Positions 26,801-41,800 are shown, counted from the first letter of the stretch. The stretch: 64,000 nucleotides of DNA from Rhyacichthys aspro (GCA_036850595.1 CM072159.1:4367978-4431977); one strand, 5' to 3'. A program made the numbers and translations. The notes: a model not told the origin generated them from the sequence alone.

Positions 26801-29800
26801 ACGAAATCCGCGAAGGAGTCAGCTTTATTTTTTACAATTATTATATATGTTTTAAGGTTGTAAAACCCCTCACCACACACTTTATACACTTTTCTCAGAC
26901 AGGCATTAACATTTTCTCACATTTCTCTCTTGTTTAAACACTCTCAAAGTTCAAACCTTAGCATCTTCCTCTGCCTTTTGCGACCGCAGGTGCCTTTGTC
27001 GGTGCAGAACGTTTCGTGGACATTGTGGGTTTTGTCGGGAGAAAACTTGCAAACATACAGCACTTCAGAGTCACACTGCTAGCGATCGAACATTTATGTA
27101 AATTTGGCCGAATGCATTCTGTACTGTACAGGAGACACGGCACGGAGGAGATTGATTGACAATGGTCTACAGTCCCTTAGCCAATCAGGACGCAGAACAC
27201 AATGCGCGAGTTCTCCCTTAGCCAATCAGGACGCAGAACACAATGTGCGAGTTCTCCCTTAGCCAATCAGGATGCAGAACACAATGTGCGAGTTCTCCCT
27301 TAGCCAATCAGGACGCAGAACACAATGCATGTTCATATGCTGTAAAAAAAAAAAAAAAAAAAGAAGCATGCAAAATTGCACTATAGTGAGGGACCACTGT
27401 AAATGAATATGCCCTTAAAAAAATCCTGTCCTGAACAAATGCAAAGGAAACTACACCTCATAAAGTAGGACAAAGTCTTATAATGATAACATGATTATAT
27501 GGTTAAAAAGTACAATCTTCTACAGACAAGAGAGACCCGCTCAAACGAATTGTTTCATGTAGTAGCAAGCAATGTAATTATCCACTTTTCAATCATCCCT
27601 TAAAATCAGTTATTATAAAATTAATCTTGTGAGATTTTTATTCAAATCATAGGTGCAATATAATTATAAGGAAAATCAACCTTTTTTTGATCAGAAAAAT
27701 TGGGAATATTTGACTCAACTTTACGCTTTAAAAGTCATTTTAATTGTAATATTACACAAATTAGACGTTATACCCAGAAAACAAGGTATTTTCCATTGAA
27801 TAAAATGACAGTTCCCAAACAGGAGCATGGAGTACTTTGAGTTTTAGCTCAAAAACACTGCAGGGTGCTGTCACCGCAACATCTTAAAGGCAGTGTAAAG
27901 TATAAGACATGAGCCACTTCCTGACGGCAGCCATATTCACATGGTCTGTCTAGCATGTGAAACCGGCTCATCTGGTATTATGCACATTTCACTGACTGTT
28001 AATGCTGCAGTAATCCTTCTCTGTGTTTAGACTGCTGCACTCTGTCACATGCATATGAGGACACGTCACTGGTTCGGTGACAGTATATGGTCGAGATAAC
28101 ACGTCTGATGTTAGAAAGATGTTTATTTGCATGAATAAGCCATGCTCCAAGTGAGTAAAAAGTAAATGAGTCAAACTGTTTACAGAAACAATCGCTTTTC
28201 CGACAGCGTTTGAAGGGATTCATTTTTAGACAAGGGAAATTAAGAGGGACTAAAGGCTTTTTAAAACTAATTTAAAAAAGACAGCTTGAACAGTCGTCTT
28301 TATTCTTTTATATTAGATTTAAACTGAGAAACGCAATACTCTCACTGGCACGGTGTTTGCACAGATGATTTCGCCCACACACAAGAAATTCAAGGCCCAA
28401 GTCCAATATTTAATAAAACTATGAGATAGTTAAGAGATATGTAACTTATTCCCTACAGTAGATAATTGTTAGCACTCCTCCAGTTTGGTGAAGCAGGAGC
28501 AAAGATAAGCCTTGTGTTAAACAGGGCCACGAATGAAGCCAGTGAAAAATATCTAACTGCAACTGTTTGTTGAATGGAAGGTATTTACATATGGCTGCTT
28601 TTGATTCTGTTCTTCATTTTATGCTCCAGAACTTAGCACTCCACAGTTCAAGCTCCTCAATGTGGCCATCAGAAACACACACAAAATAAAAAACTGACTG
28701 AACTATGCCTTAATAAGTAGTTAAAAATAATCATAAAAAAGTCTAAAGAAACCATTATATTCAAATTGTCTGATAAATTATCAGTATACCTTTATGATAT
28801 TATTCATTAGCACTGACCTTCATCAATTTGTGCCACTGCCTTTTGTGGTAAAATCATTTTCGCTGTATATTTATCAATATAATGAAGCTACCCCTGAGTG
28901 TAATATGTCTTTGGTATTCTATTAGTTGGGACCATAAAGGCATCAGACCCACTCAAATCAGTGACCACAATGTTGCAGATATCAAACACATTCTCTGGCA
29001 CTGCTTTCTCTCTGTCGACAATCAAGGACACAGTCAATAGTGCGCTCCAAAAAAAACAAAAAACAAACCTCATTAGATTTTAAATAAATTCATGAACAGT
29101 TGAGGCAGAGGTGGTTCGATGACACTGACATGCATATTTCATCCGTTGGCGTGCTCTGCCCTCTTTCATCCGCGTTTTATTCTCTGCAGCCTGCAACAAT
29201 GCGTCTTTTCTTTCCTCCCGCGCCACCGTTAAGCACCACTCCAAAGATTCACAGTGTGTCCGAGAGTGACTGCGGAGCTGGCCGTCTTTGATGTAGGTTT
29301 CTTTATGTTGGCATTATATTTGATTGATGTGGAGAGGCCTGACAGTGCGCTCTGTCCTCATATATTTATTTGTGAGGCAGCCCTTGAGCCAGTCACTCTT
29401 GCTTTACACCAGAACTCTTATATCTGCACTTTTCTGTAGACACAGCTAAATCTAGGGCTTAGCTTTCTTTAAATGTTCATCAGTCTCAGCAAGGACATTT
29501 CAGGAAATAAACATTTATGCTTTGATCAGTGCCTTACTGACATGAAAAGTGGTCTCTGCATATTTAATATTTTAGAGCACGCAGTAGTGATATGGCCAGG
29601 GGCATATTTATCACCAAATATAAATCACTTTTATTTTCAGGCACATGTTATCAGGTGATCCGTTGTTCCTGGTTTGTATCTATCATTTCTGTGTTTGCAT
29701 TATAGAGATATTTATCATACTGTATGTTTACTTAACAGAAAAAAACAGATAAGAATATTGTGTATGTATCAGATATTCTGTACTGGTTTAAAATATCTCT

Positions 29801-32800
29801 TAAATCACAATCAAAATAACATTGTGCAGGGAAGTAATAAAAAAATTTCAAAAATGAATTAAGTTTCTAGACATTTAAAGCGCCATAGAACCCAGTGGAG
29901 GTTTCATTACGTCATGTTTTTGTTCATTCAACCTTCCAGAGCAGACAAACTAAGAACTGCTGGAGAAGTAATACAGTAATGATTCTTCTAACACACAATG
30001 AAGGTTTGGACATGAATGAACTAAAGTGATTTTATTTCAAATAATCAAATCATCATCTGACCTATTTTCTCTTTGTTTGTTTATAGACAACAGCATGTGC
30101 CTACAGGGCTGCCGTAGGTGTTTACATAGAATAGAAAGAAGGGCTGTGTGAAACTGCAATCTGCAATAGCCTCTTTTCCACTGGATCAGCACAGTTTGAC
30201 ACAGGTCCCCCCTGAGAGGTTTCTACTCCACCCTTAAAAAGTATTCACACTTTTTCATCAAAGTTCCAAATTGCTAAATTTTCTTCAAGTCCCTGTTTTT
30301 TTGGATTTCTTAAATACTGTATGCCATATATACTGTGTAGCAAAATACACTGAACAAAAATATAAACGCAACACTTTTGTCTTTGCTCCCATTTTTCATG
30401 AACTGAACTCAAAGATCTAAGACTTTTTCTATGTACAGGCCAAAGGCCAGCCTAAGGCACACCTGTGCAGTAATCGCACAGTAAATGCTGTCTAATCAGC
30501 ATCTTGATATGCCACACCTATGAGGTGGATGGATTATCTACTAACACAGATTTAGAAAGATTTTTGAACACTATTTGAGAGAAATAGGCCTTTTGTGTAC
30601 ATAAAAAAGTCTTAGATCTTTAAGTTCAGCTCATGAAAAACAGGAGGAAAAACTGAAGTGTTGCGTTTATATTTTTGTTCAGAATACTTTTCTACATTTC
30701 TTTAAATTTACAGCATTAGTTTTCAGTGGCAGTTTTACATATTGAAACTGTCCATACATAGTTGATAAGACAGAAAAAGAATGTGATGCTTCTTTTAAAA
30801 TAGTTCTGTTTAATGATCGCCAAGTTCTGTTCTATGGAACACAACGCAACCATCAATGATCTGTCTCCAGTGTGTCCCGTCACAGTCAGTACTTTGTAAC
30901 TCTTACACTGTGTCACTCCCATCTCCTTCAGTTTAGCCATTAATCTATGCCTCCTTTGGACAGTCTTTCCATTTTACCAAAGAGCGTGGGTGTGAGGCCT
31001 TGGTCCATTGATTCTGCAGACTCTTTGTCAAAGCATATATTCGCTTAAAAGATGCTTTTTCTTCTATGGCTCTCATTGTATACAGCAGTTTAATGACTTA
31101 TATTTGATTTGTGCATGTCACAGTCTTTCAGTTATTATTGCTTCTTTACAGTTAGTAAGCACTGTTTTGCTGTAGCATTGCAGTAATTACTTCTATCATT
31201 CATGAAACATTATACATTCATAAAGAAAGAAAACCTTTTCCCTTTATCAATAGAGTGTTGTTTTTGACTGTATTTATGTTATATATAATATATAAAATAA
31301 CGGTCTTGCAAAGCCACTTTCTTAAGGGATATTACATATAACTGTTTCAAATTGGAATAAAAAGTCAAAAGATGAAAGAAACATGGCAAAGTATATTTCA
31401 GTGTGCAATATAAATGTTTAATGATAACCATCGGGGGAATATGAGAAATAAAAAGAGCATGTAATTGCTTTTTTCAGGAGGTCTCCATGGGATGAATAAA
31501 CTGGTGTAAATCTGGTCATAGTTTGATTGGAACATAATCAATACTGTTCTTAAATAAAGATGGATCACTGCCACAGTGGCAGGATCCCATTGTGAAGCGT
31601 GAAGTTAATCAGATATACAGCAGACTTTGGGGAGAAAGGCTTCATTCCTATGCTTCCATAGTCTCTGTATGTAAACATCAGCGCTTCCCTGGGAATCCGA
31701 GTTCATCTGGGATTCAGGGCTGCTCTGACCTTGGCATACTCACCTCTGTACATTTACACACACACACACACGAACACTCTGACGGACCTAATGTGGACTG
31801 CGTACATATTTACACACTGACACCGCTGCTCTATCTTTCCTGCTCATCCGACACCGTGCCACCCGCCCCAGTCCGTCTGAATTAGGACTAATAAGCAGGT
31901 GAATTGTCTGTGGAGCTGAAGCCATTTGCAGCGACCTTGGTTAACTGTGGTTAGCAGTCAGGGTCAGGCACACTGGCAGTATGAATAAGTGGGCTGTGTA
32001 GGCACATTTTGTCAGCAACTCAACATAGGAATTATTCATATTTACAGAGCACCCATGGGCTGCCACCACAAAAGGTGATCTGATTGGATTTTGAAGTTAC
32101 TTGCCGCATAAATCTGCATAAACAAAGCCGAAGCCATTTGAAATATCAACCATATCTGTCAAATGAATGAAAGTTTTGTAACTTTTTTAGAATGTTTGTA
32201 TAATATGCATCTGTAAAATCTGTAAACATTATTTAGAACCTTTTATTTCCTGAGAAAAAGTTTTGAAAATTAGGTCAATTTAAATGGACTTCAGTGGCTA
32301 TGTACTTTCATGGGTAATTTTGCTTTGTTGTGTCTAAACCCAATATTTCTCACGTTATGAACATAAGAAATCGCCATGGTAACATACAGTGTGGAGTGGA
32401 GCTATCCTTATTGGGAGCAGGTTATGTTTCTGAGATCTAATGTACTCTGCCAGCTCTAAGACTGCTCCTTTTTAGTGCCACATTCTGAGCTACTGGAGAG
32501 GTTGCATACATACAGTACTATTGTTTACATACCACTATACATTCTATACATCATATTTGCTCAACTATGAGAGTACAGATAGAAATGTGAACTTACCTTT
32601 GCCTGATCTGTTGCACTGCATTCACCAAGGGATGCGTTCCAGTAAAAGAGCAAATACTGTTCATTTGTGATGACTGTTTGTGTCCCTGCTCCTCAATTCT
32701 TTTGCTTCTTAATAAAACTTGAAGTATGCCACAGTATAGACTACTGCAGTTTCATGTTGAGGTGGAACAAATGCTCATCACTAGATTGTCATACCCGCTG

Positions 32801-35800
32801 CTGTGTTTTAATGCATGTAATGTATTATGAAACAGTCGAACTGAACGTAACCTTTTGGTGTAATCATTTTGGTGCAGTGGTTTTCTGCAGGATGGTGTGC
32901 TCTTGGGGTAACATCATCACTTTCTTTTTTTTTTTCTTTTTTTTAGCTTTCATCATTTATTATCCTAAAAGTTTATGATTGTTGTTTGATACCTACTATT
33001 TCTGAGTTGAGTTAGAAGCATGCTCACTCAGATAAATGTTTCTAATTTAAACTTTATATGGGATGTGAACTCTGGTGTCTTTAATAGATGCCCTGGGTGG
33101 TATATTACATATTTTTAAATTTGGGTTGGGAACGTTCATTAAAAATGTAAATCCTCTGCTACTTCCACAGTAAAGCTTTAAGCTAGACTTGCTGAATTGC
33201 TCAAGTGTTATGTGGCAACATGTTGACATAGACATATTTGCTAATTAATACATTAATTAGCTGCACTAATGAGTCCGTTCAGATCAGTGAGCCGGGGAGT
33301 GATGCTGTGACAACAGGCAGCTCAGGTATTTAACACAATAATGGGATTGAGACAACAGCGATGTTACCAAGATACAGAGATGAATGCACGGATGATTTTT
33401 ATTGGTATGGATGAATATAGATGGCGACAGTTTCCTCTCTGAAAGTATTACTGAATATTACTAATTTATTCTCACATATTGTTGTATTGTATCATGTAGG
33501 TTACGTTTATTATTACGCTCAAAAGTCATTAAAATAAACAAGCTTTACCAAACAAAATGGAATTTTGCAGTTTACAGTGGGTCATATGCTAAATGTAATC
33601 CCCCTCTCTCTTACCTTGTTTCCTGTCTATCTACACTGTATCTATCTAATAAAGACAAGAGGCCAAAAAACACAAACATTTGAAACAATTGCTTTTACAG
33701 TTCCCCTTGTCTTTTCACAACTGTCGGACCAACACGTTTCGCTCCAGAACAGAAGAATTAGTGCAAACTAAACCTGAACACTATCAACACATTTTAAATT
33801 GATATCTGTTTTTCTGGGGTGCACGGTAGCAAGAAGGTTGTGAGTTCGAATCCCGGCCGACATCGTTGGCTGATTGTAGCCAACTCAAACATCATTGGCT
33901 AACTCCGGTCTTTCTGTGAGGAGTCTGCATGTCCTCCCCATGTCACCGTGGGTTCTCTCCGGGATCTCCGGCTTCCTCCCACCGTCCAAAGACATGCATG
34001 TATAGGTGAATTGGTGACTCTAAAGTGCCCCTAGTGGATGAATGTGAGAGTGAATGGTTGTCTGTCAATGTACGTCTAAGTGTCAGCCCTGCGACGAACT
34101 GGCCACTGTCCAGGGTGTACCCCGCCTAAGGCCCAAAGCAGCTGGGATAGGCTCCAGCCACCCGCGACCCCACAAAGTGGGATAAGCGGTAGAAGATGAA
34201 TGAAAATGAATGAATGAATCTATTTTTCTGCACACCACTGTAAACTTTTCTTTGGCCACCACTATTTACTTTTAAATGTTTTTCTTTGGCTAAATATGGG
34301 GTGGATCTTACTTAAATTAAAGTCAGTATAAGGCTATCTATTGAATGATGTTTGGGGTTAATTTATGTATAAATCTGTCTCTAAAAGAGTCTGTGCCACA
34401 CCAGCCACAAACCTCACACGTCACTGACAACAACCATCTTTGACCTGGACCAAAGTTGACTGGGGCTTAGTGCTGCAATATCAAATTTCAATGCAGTGTT
34501 ACAAAGTGATACACTGCCCGGGATGGCACTTTTTGTTGATATGTGTCTAGTACAGTGCCATTTCCCTTTTGAACATATAAATGCTTCATTCAGAATATAT
34601 AGTGGCAAATACTGAGGCAAATAGAAAATAGTATGTAGCCATGCTTTTAGCCATTTCCTTTAGCTGTCTGTAATACCAAGAAAACAACATTTTTGCTTGA
34701 CCTTTCACACATACTTCTGGAGGGTGTGCTTTTTGCTGTGAAAGCCTTATTTTTCCAGGATTCAATTCTTCATTACACTTTTCTTAATTTATCCTTTCTT
34801 TTGTGTATGAGTGATTGTAATCTTAAAAGCTTCTTGATAGTTTGATGTAACATCCAATGTTTTACTACAGTGGACTACAAAAGGGATAAAGTAAAAAAAA
34901 AAAAAAAAAAAAAAGGCTGTAACTCCTCTCTCTTTTGATAGTCTTTGTCCTGATCCGTCACTGTGAGGACTCTCATGTTTCTTATAAATTAAAACAATTG
35001 TGCAGCAGAGCTCAGCCGATCAGATAAACACGCTGCGAAAAGTGCATAAAACTGATAAATGAGGATAAAATTGAAACCGAGATAAAACAACTCTGACGTT
35101 GCATATGAACTCAAGTTTGCTGTAAGAAGTCATTTGTGAGATTATGCTGCTGGCTTTAGCTCCTCTGGCTGCAGTTCAGAAGTCTGTGATGCCAAACGTC
35201 TCGTCATCTTTGTTAAAGGCTGAGTGGTTTGAGCAGCTGCCGGTCAGAAATCTAACACAGGTTCAACATGTGTAAAAACTGTTCAATTTCAACTGAGGGA
35301 TCGTTGACATTTTGAATAACTTGAATTGAATTAAACATTTACATGGAACGTGTAATGATCTTGCTGTTTTGAAAAATGGACTGCTTTGCTATGCATCAAA
35401 AGAGCTTTGAAGTTAAAAGGTATACAGCAGCCATATCAGCCGTAACACGTTCACTCACAGGTGCAATAAACAACATTAAATAAATAGTTAACCATGGCTG
35501 CTGTCAGGTGGAGGAACACAGTAAGAGGTGCTGAAGTATTTGGTTCATTGTCATGTCTTGCCAAGTTTTTTGTTTATTTTTTGTTTGTTTTAAGTTGTAT
35601 CGAAAAGGCTCCTGTCTTTGTGTCATATTTGCCTGTTTTACTTCAAAACTGTGCTGCTTGTTCTGCGATAATGTGTTGCACCTGTGTCTTGTTGTTTTAT
35701 TTATACACTGATGTCCTTGTGAATTTTTTTTCTCTGTGCATTTACCAACTTTTTACCAACTTATGATGCAAACCTATTCTAACCCCTCATTTGTATTGAC

Positions 35801-38800
35801 CATCTTAGGCAGAAAAGCATTTTACCTGCCTTGCATTGGAGTCCGCTCTATAACCATTCCAAAGAGTTTCATACTGTTAGATCCAATAGCAATAAAATGA
35901 CCAAAAAAAGCCAACAAACACCTCCTCATTCATATTACAAAACTTGCTCAAATCAATTTCACCTGTTAAGACCCATATTCCTAATCCAGATCTAACAAGC
36001 ACATTGTTCTTCTGTTCCCTGCAGAGTGAGGACGTTCCCTAAGGACTCAGCGTTGCTGGGCAGAGACACGGTGCGGGCCCTGATGTACTATGCCTTAAAG
36101 GTGTGGAGCGACATAGCACCTCTGAACTTCCATGAGGTGGCGGGCAGTGACGCCGACATTCAGATCGACTTCACTAAAGCTGACCATAACGACGGCTATC
36201 CCTTTGACGGACCTGGGGGCACTGTGGCCCACGCCTTCTTCCCTGGAGAGAGGTTCACGGCCGGGGACACACACTTTGATGATGATGAGGCCTGGACCTT
36301 CAGATCACCAGGTAGGCACCAACCTCGAAATTGTATCCGGAAGTACAGGTCGGTATGATGTAGCGTGACACCAGCTTAGTTCCCTAAGATTAGCAAAAAT
36401 TATCGTTTCATAATACCTAAAACCAGGCTGTGAAATGCAAATGTAAGCTGCCAACTGCAATCATACTCATTCAAATTTCTCCTAGCCTCTACTGTGCGCT
36501 CTGCAAATGCTCCACAGTTCCCTGTACAATTCAAAAAGAAGAAACAGGCACAAGCCAGAGTGAGACGTTTTATACACGCCGACAGCAAACTTATCTTGTA
36601 TGTTTGATCTGAACTAAAAAGGCTAAAGAAAAAAGGTTCACCTATTCCAGCTGTGTTTAAAAGCAGTGTGAACACCAGCCCATGAGCGTAGCACGACATA
36701 GCTATGAATGTAAACGTTAGATTGACACACACAAAATAGCTTGTTCGGATATTATTCTCTTTATTTAGATAACGGTTTATTTTCTTGTAATTGTAATCCT
36801 CATTTCTAGCCTCTTTGATGAATGAATTTGTATGTAGCGCTTTTGTGCGCCTTACTTGGGCTCCCAAGGCTGTACATGATGCTTACATTCACCCATTTAC
36901 ACACATTCATACACATTATGAATGCGTATGAATGTGTGGTGAACATGATGAATCCCTGATGGGTCAAGGTGGGTGAAGTGTGTTGCCCAAGGACTCAGGA
37001 GGGTGCGAGAATTGAACTGCCAGACTTCCATTTATTGAATGCCCTGCTCTACCTCCTGAGCCACTGTTTCCCAATGAATCTGATCAGATTTTAAACATGT
37101 GTTCTTCTAATACTCTGAAATTACTATGTTTTGGCTAGCATTAGTAGCAGCTAGTTTTGCAGCAATCCTATTTCCAAAGCTCGTTGTTGAACACAAAAAG
37201 CATTCGATTTTGAAAAGCTATTTACCCCACAATGTGTTTGCGCCAAAACCACAATGATTCTGTTGCAGATTGGCCTCTCGTTTAAACAAGGACAGCATTC
37301 TCACTCCACGAAAATGTGCTGCTCCGCTCTAAACTGTGAAATCGGTGTCTCTCTGAAAATGATGACAGCATAGAGGTGACAGAAGAGGAGGTAGTAGAAA
37401 AGTACTAAAAGAAAACCCACCCCCTACTGGTCTGGCATATGTACTGCAGCATTCTGGCCCATTTGGGTGAATGCGGACTGTTTTGTAACATTGCGTGAAC
37501 ACAAATCGCCAACATCATGACTTTCCTTACCAATGCTCTCATGTGAATGGCCCCTTAGTCAACAGTTTCCAAGTTAATACAGGCTTATCTATGGTTGTTT
37601 TGTATCCTGTATGCAAATTAGTTAAATGCACAGTAAATGTTGTGTAAAGGGTTGAGGTCTGAGTAACAATTCAATGACATTTTCCGGACATCCCTGAGTG
37701 CTACATAATAACATTAAAATAATCATTGTGAAGTAACCTTACAAAACACATTTTGAACTCCCATCCTTACTTACTTACAAAATATTTCTCAAACTAGTGT
37801 GCAGACTGTACCATAGGTCAAAGCTGAGCATCTAGCCTTTGTTGAAGTTGGATTTTTATGATGAATATTTAATCTGTCAGAACATACATACAGTAAGGCA
37901 GTGATTGTTATCTCAGGCTGATGGAGAGGCATGAAAGGCTTCTTTTCTTCTTTTCCTTTTATTCCTTTTGACTACAAACAAACAGTTATCCATCATTCTT
38001 CAATTGTATTCTATTTTGTTTCCACTGTTTGTATTATTATGTTGCTCCAATAGCCAATATCCAATATGTTTCTGTTTCACCCTATTTAAATGATCAGCCA
38101 CTTTCAATTACTTCTGCTTTTTTTTTTTCTTTTTTTTTTGAAATGTCAAAATCAGGATGCTATATTAGTCTGAGGGTTATGAATAATGTCAGGCAAAACT
38201 TGAGGAGCTTTGATAAAAAAAATTTCAAGGTCTACTTGGCAGGTTTTGCCTGTTTTGCCATGACTTTTATCATTTAATTGTTTTGTAACTGGTTAAAGCA
38301 ACAGGGTGTGGTTGTCCAACATACGTAAAACGAATCAATCTAAATGTTGTCAACTAAAATCTGTTTAATTACTGCAAAACATGGTGATCATAGCTATTTT
38401 AGCCTCATGATGATCAACCATTAACCAAACTTTAGCGCTTTTACACATAATATTATCTTTGCAGACATATTATGTCATATGAGCATAACGCACATTTCAC
38501 AATTCATTTAGTTACTACACATGCAATGTGAATAATGTAAATGTAACTAAACTCACTATAATGTGGTGAGTGTGAATCAGTGGGACCCCTGGGCTTGTTC
38601 TACTGCAACGAGACAGTCCCATCTAGATCTAGGAGTGATGGGAAAGGGACACTTGTGGTCCTTATGTCCAGTCTACTATACTGATCTTGTTTTAGTTACT
38701 GTTGCACAAAGATAAGATGTTGAAAATGGAAGCAGGGTTATTAGAGCTTTTATAGCTATCTCATGATTCTGCCTTGATTTCAATCCGGAATGTTGTGGGA

Positions 38801-41800
38801 TTTAAAGTTGTCTCAAACATACTTTTAAGGCCACCATCATGTGTGATCTCAAGCAGCTGGTCTTCTTTGGGCACGGATACATTCTTTCCCAGTTCGAGGT
38901 ACTTTTGTGGTTGGGAAATAAGGCTCAAACTCAGTTTAAGGTTTAGTAAATGAGGGCCCTGGCACTCCCCCAAAATCCCCACCAACATGTCAAATATCCC
39001 CACATTTATGCTCCATCCCAACAATAACTCTGGCCAGTGGGCTTGTGAACCTGTCGTGGAAAGTCTAGTTTGTAGGTTTAATTTAGAAAAACATGGAAGA
39101 ACTATGAGTGGATTGAGTGCAGCAAAGGGGCTTCACTGGCAATTGTAATTTTTCTAAATAAAACACCTAAAAGATTGCGGTTGTCAAAAATAAAAAAAAA
39201 ATTAATACGCCAATAAAATACAAATAAATGTTTATTTTTCTGTGCGGCCCAGTCCCAAACCCCCTGAGCCTAAAGCATTAAAAAATCAGTGTTGGGGGCT
39301 TCTGCATAATCACATTACTGACTGAATTTAATATCACTTCAATTTTAGCCACATGCAGAGAAACAGATCTTTAGAACGATCACACTTTTACTCCAGTCTT
39401 GCAGTATTTTGTGGTATTTTGTGGTATCACTTGAATAAATGCACAACTCCCTGTTCTGTTCTATACTGTTTCTCCTCTTATACCATGCCACTCCCTGGAG
39501 AGGCAGCTTATATCTTGTAGCGAGTGTTTTAACAAAGCTGAGCATCCTAGCTGCCGAGCATGTGAAGCAGGCCGGATTGTGATCATCTCCTGTCTTTAGT
39601 GTTGCCCCGTTTACACCGTGAACCGTGCATGTCAGGACTGCGGCTCAATCTGTTCCAATTAGAGCATGGAACCATCCGCAGCAGAGTTGAAGCTCCGTTT
39701 GTTTAGTGCACGGGAATGTGGGCTGTGGATAATGGACAAGTGTGGGAGGCAGGGATCAGAGGTGTTTTCACCACCTTTTGACCACCATCAGTTTCTCGCT
39801 TCATCGTTAAACAAAGCTTAAACTTTGTAACAAGATTAATTTCAGAGTGATATGTCAGTACAAAACGTGCACCAGTAGTTATATTTTTTTTCAGAATCAG
39901 TCAGGTGAGCCTTGGCTGCGGAGGAGAGTGAAAAGATGGATTGTGGAGGCTGAAGGAGTTACTTCTTTCAAGGTCAGCTTGTCCACCAATGTGGGGTAAA
40001 ATGGACAGCAGAGAAATCAGAAGTCATTTTTACAAATCATGCTCCTCCTGTGTACACTTTCGCGGACTGTAGTCGAGACCACACAAACCAAGTCAATACC
40101 AGACCAGCATGTCCCTGTAGAACAAGGGTTTTAAGGATTAAAACTTAGTTAAGACCAAGACTGGTGCATGATATAGAAATACCAGGGAACTGTTTTGAAT
40201 GTCAATCATGATTATGAATTTCTTTTACTCTCAAATACATTTGCTGATGTGTTGTTTATCATTAGCAGATAGAGCTTAAACCCTATACATTTTTGTACAT
40301 GGCCCTCAAGCCAACTGTGAGTTCTGTGTATGCTAATCTCCTCTGGACAGTCTCAGTTTAACAGCCTTTGATGCACAGATCATAAAACCATCCTCCTGTA
40401 ACTCTAAAAAGTCCAGCATAACATAGTCTTAATCATCAATTTACTTGTAGCATGTAGCTTTTTGCTGGTGAAGCCAAAATTCTTGTATAAAGTAGCTATA
40501 TATCGAGCCTTATTTTTTCTACACTCTCACTGACAGCACACCCATATAATTAGTTGGTTGCCATTTGCCAAGCCATCTTCTTTATGCAGAAATTGCAATT
40601 TGTGGTGACTAATAAAAATGTACTGTAGTCTGCTTAACTTTTGTTGTTTACGGACACTTAAAGCTTTTATAGTGTAAAATTGATAGCGTTAACTGACAAG
40701 ACACTGGCAAAATGGGAAAAAAATGTTGCTCTTAACATTAACATTTCATTTAATCTAATTAGAGAATACAGTTATGTGCTGCAGCATAGGAGAGAGAAAT
40801 GAGAAAATGACGACTGTGGTCTAATTTGGTAAACAGTTTCCATGCATGAATTAATGGGAAGCAGGAATCATAAAAAAAAAAGCTTTACTTAATGTGAGTG
40901 ATGTTCTCGATTACATTAGAAGATGTGTGTTTTCCAGTCGCAGATATTGTTACGGTTTGTCATTACTTACATGCTTAATCCTCTATGACCAAGGATGACT
41001 AAAAATGTTTTTGAATCCAAGATAAAACCAAGATCTATTAAAGATCCCAAGTACTTTATCCAACGTAAAATCAAGACAAATAAATTCCAATGCACTGCCA
41101 TCTGTGCAGCCCTATATAGCTCTGAATTTGTGTGATTTTAAATACTGATAAAAGAAAACAGTGGTTATGAGTCACTTATAACTCACCACTTGACAGAGGT
41201 GCTGCTAATTGTAGATATTCTGGTCATTTCTTTGATTCTTTTTATTATGCTCCAAATAATAACAAGGGGCTAATTAAATAAAGTCCTCCAAAGCAGTGTG
41301 GTATTTAGATGTTCAGAGCCTGGCTTTTAGGTCACTTCACAGCCCTACCAACACACTGGTAAGATAATAAATGACTCCTGTATTAGCCTCCACTGTGCTG
41401 CTGACACTAAGTGCAGTTTAATTTGAGCGCAGCCTGCATGACATGCCTTTAGCTCACACCTCAACTCGTCTCTTAGGGTTAGGCAGCTAGAACCTAGGCC
41501 GCTGGCTCATGGCACATTTTGAGGAATCTTACAGCAATGGCAGACATTGCTTTATAGACAGTGTGACAGTATGCAGGTCAGAAAACAGCTTTGTTGTTCT
41601 TGCTCAGTGTTGGTCGCTTCAGGTAAATGGTGATTGTTGCAAAATTGAAATAGATTAGTGAACCTTTCAACCTGCTCAAGATTTTTCTGCATTCAAGCAT
41701 TCAATCCCACCCCTAACCACCCACCGCATTCGACAAATGTCCTTTCTCTATCTACTACATTGTAAAGTGCCTTAGGTGTTTTGAAATTTACTTTGAACTA

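Larger units (their letters stand above)
18101..36024 (+). other. mmp17: mmp17 intron 3 (17.9 kb), rich in DNA transposons
   Basis: The largest intron in the window, phase 2. It holds a TA microsatellite, three TA-flanked inverted-repeat elements, and a SINE, each listed separately. Outside these I see only short chance open frames and simple runs, including a GTTT-rich tract at about 23765-23840 and a 24-base A run near 34891. No coding exon was recognised. Confidence 0.9.

Noticed and set aside
27174..27332. A CRISPR-like array
   Set aside because: The 41-bp units are contiguous with no unique spacers, and the setting is a vertebrate intron inside a MITE.
33840..33865. A possible tRNA gene (B-box gagttcgaatcccgg)
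   Set aside because: The sequence cannot fold as a full tRNA and belongs to a SINE with body, tail and target duplication.
36400..36867. A 155-codon minus-strand open frame after exon 4
   Set aside because: It lies in intron 4 and partly overlaps a SINE tail, with no domain or homologue recognised.
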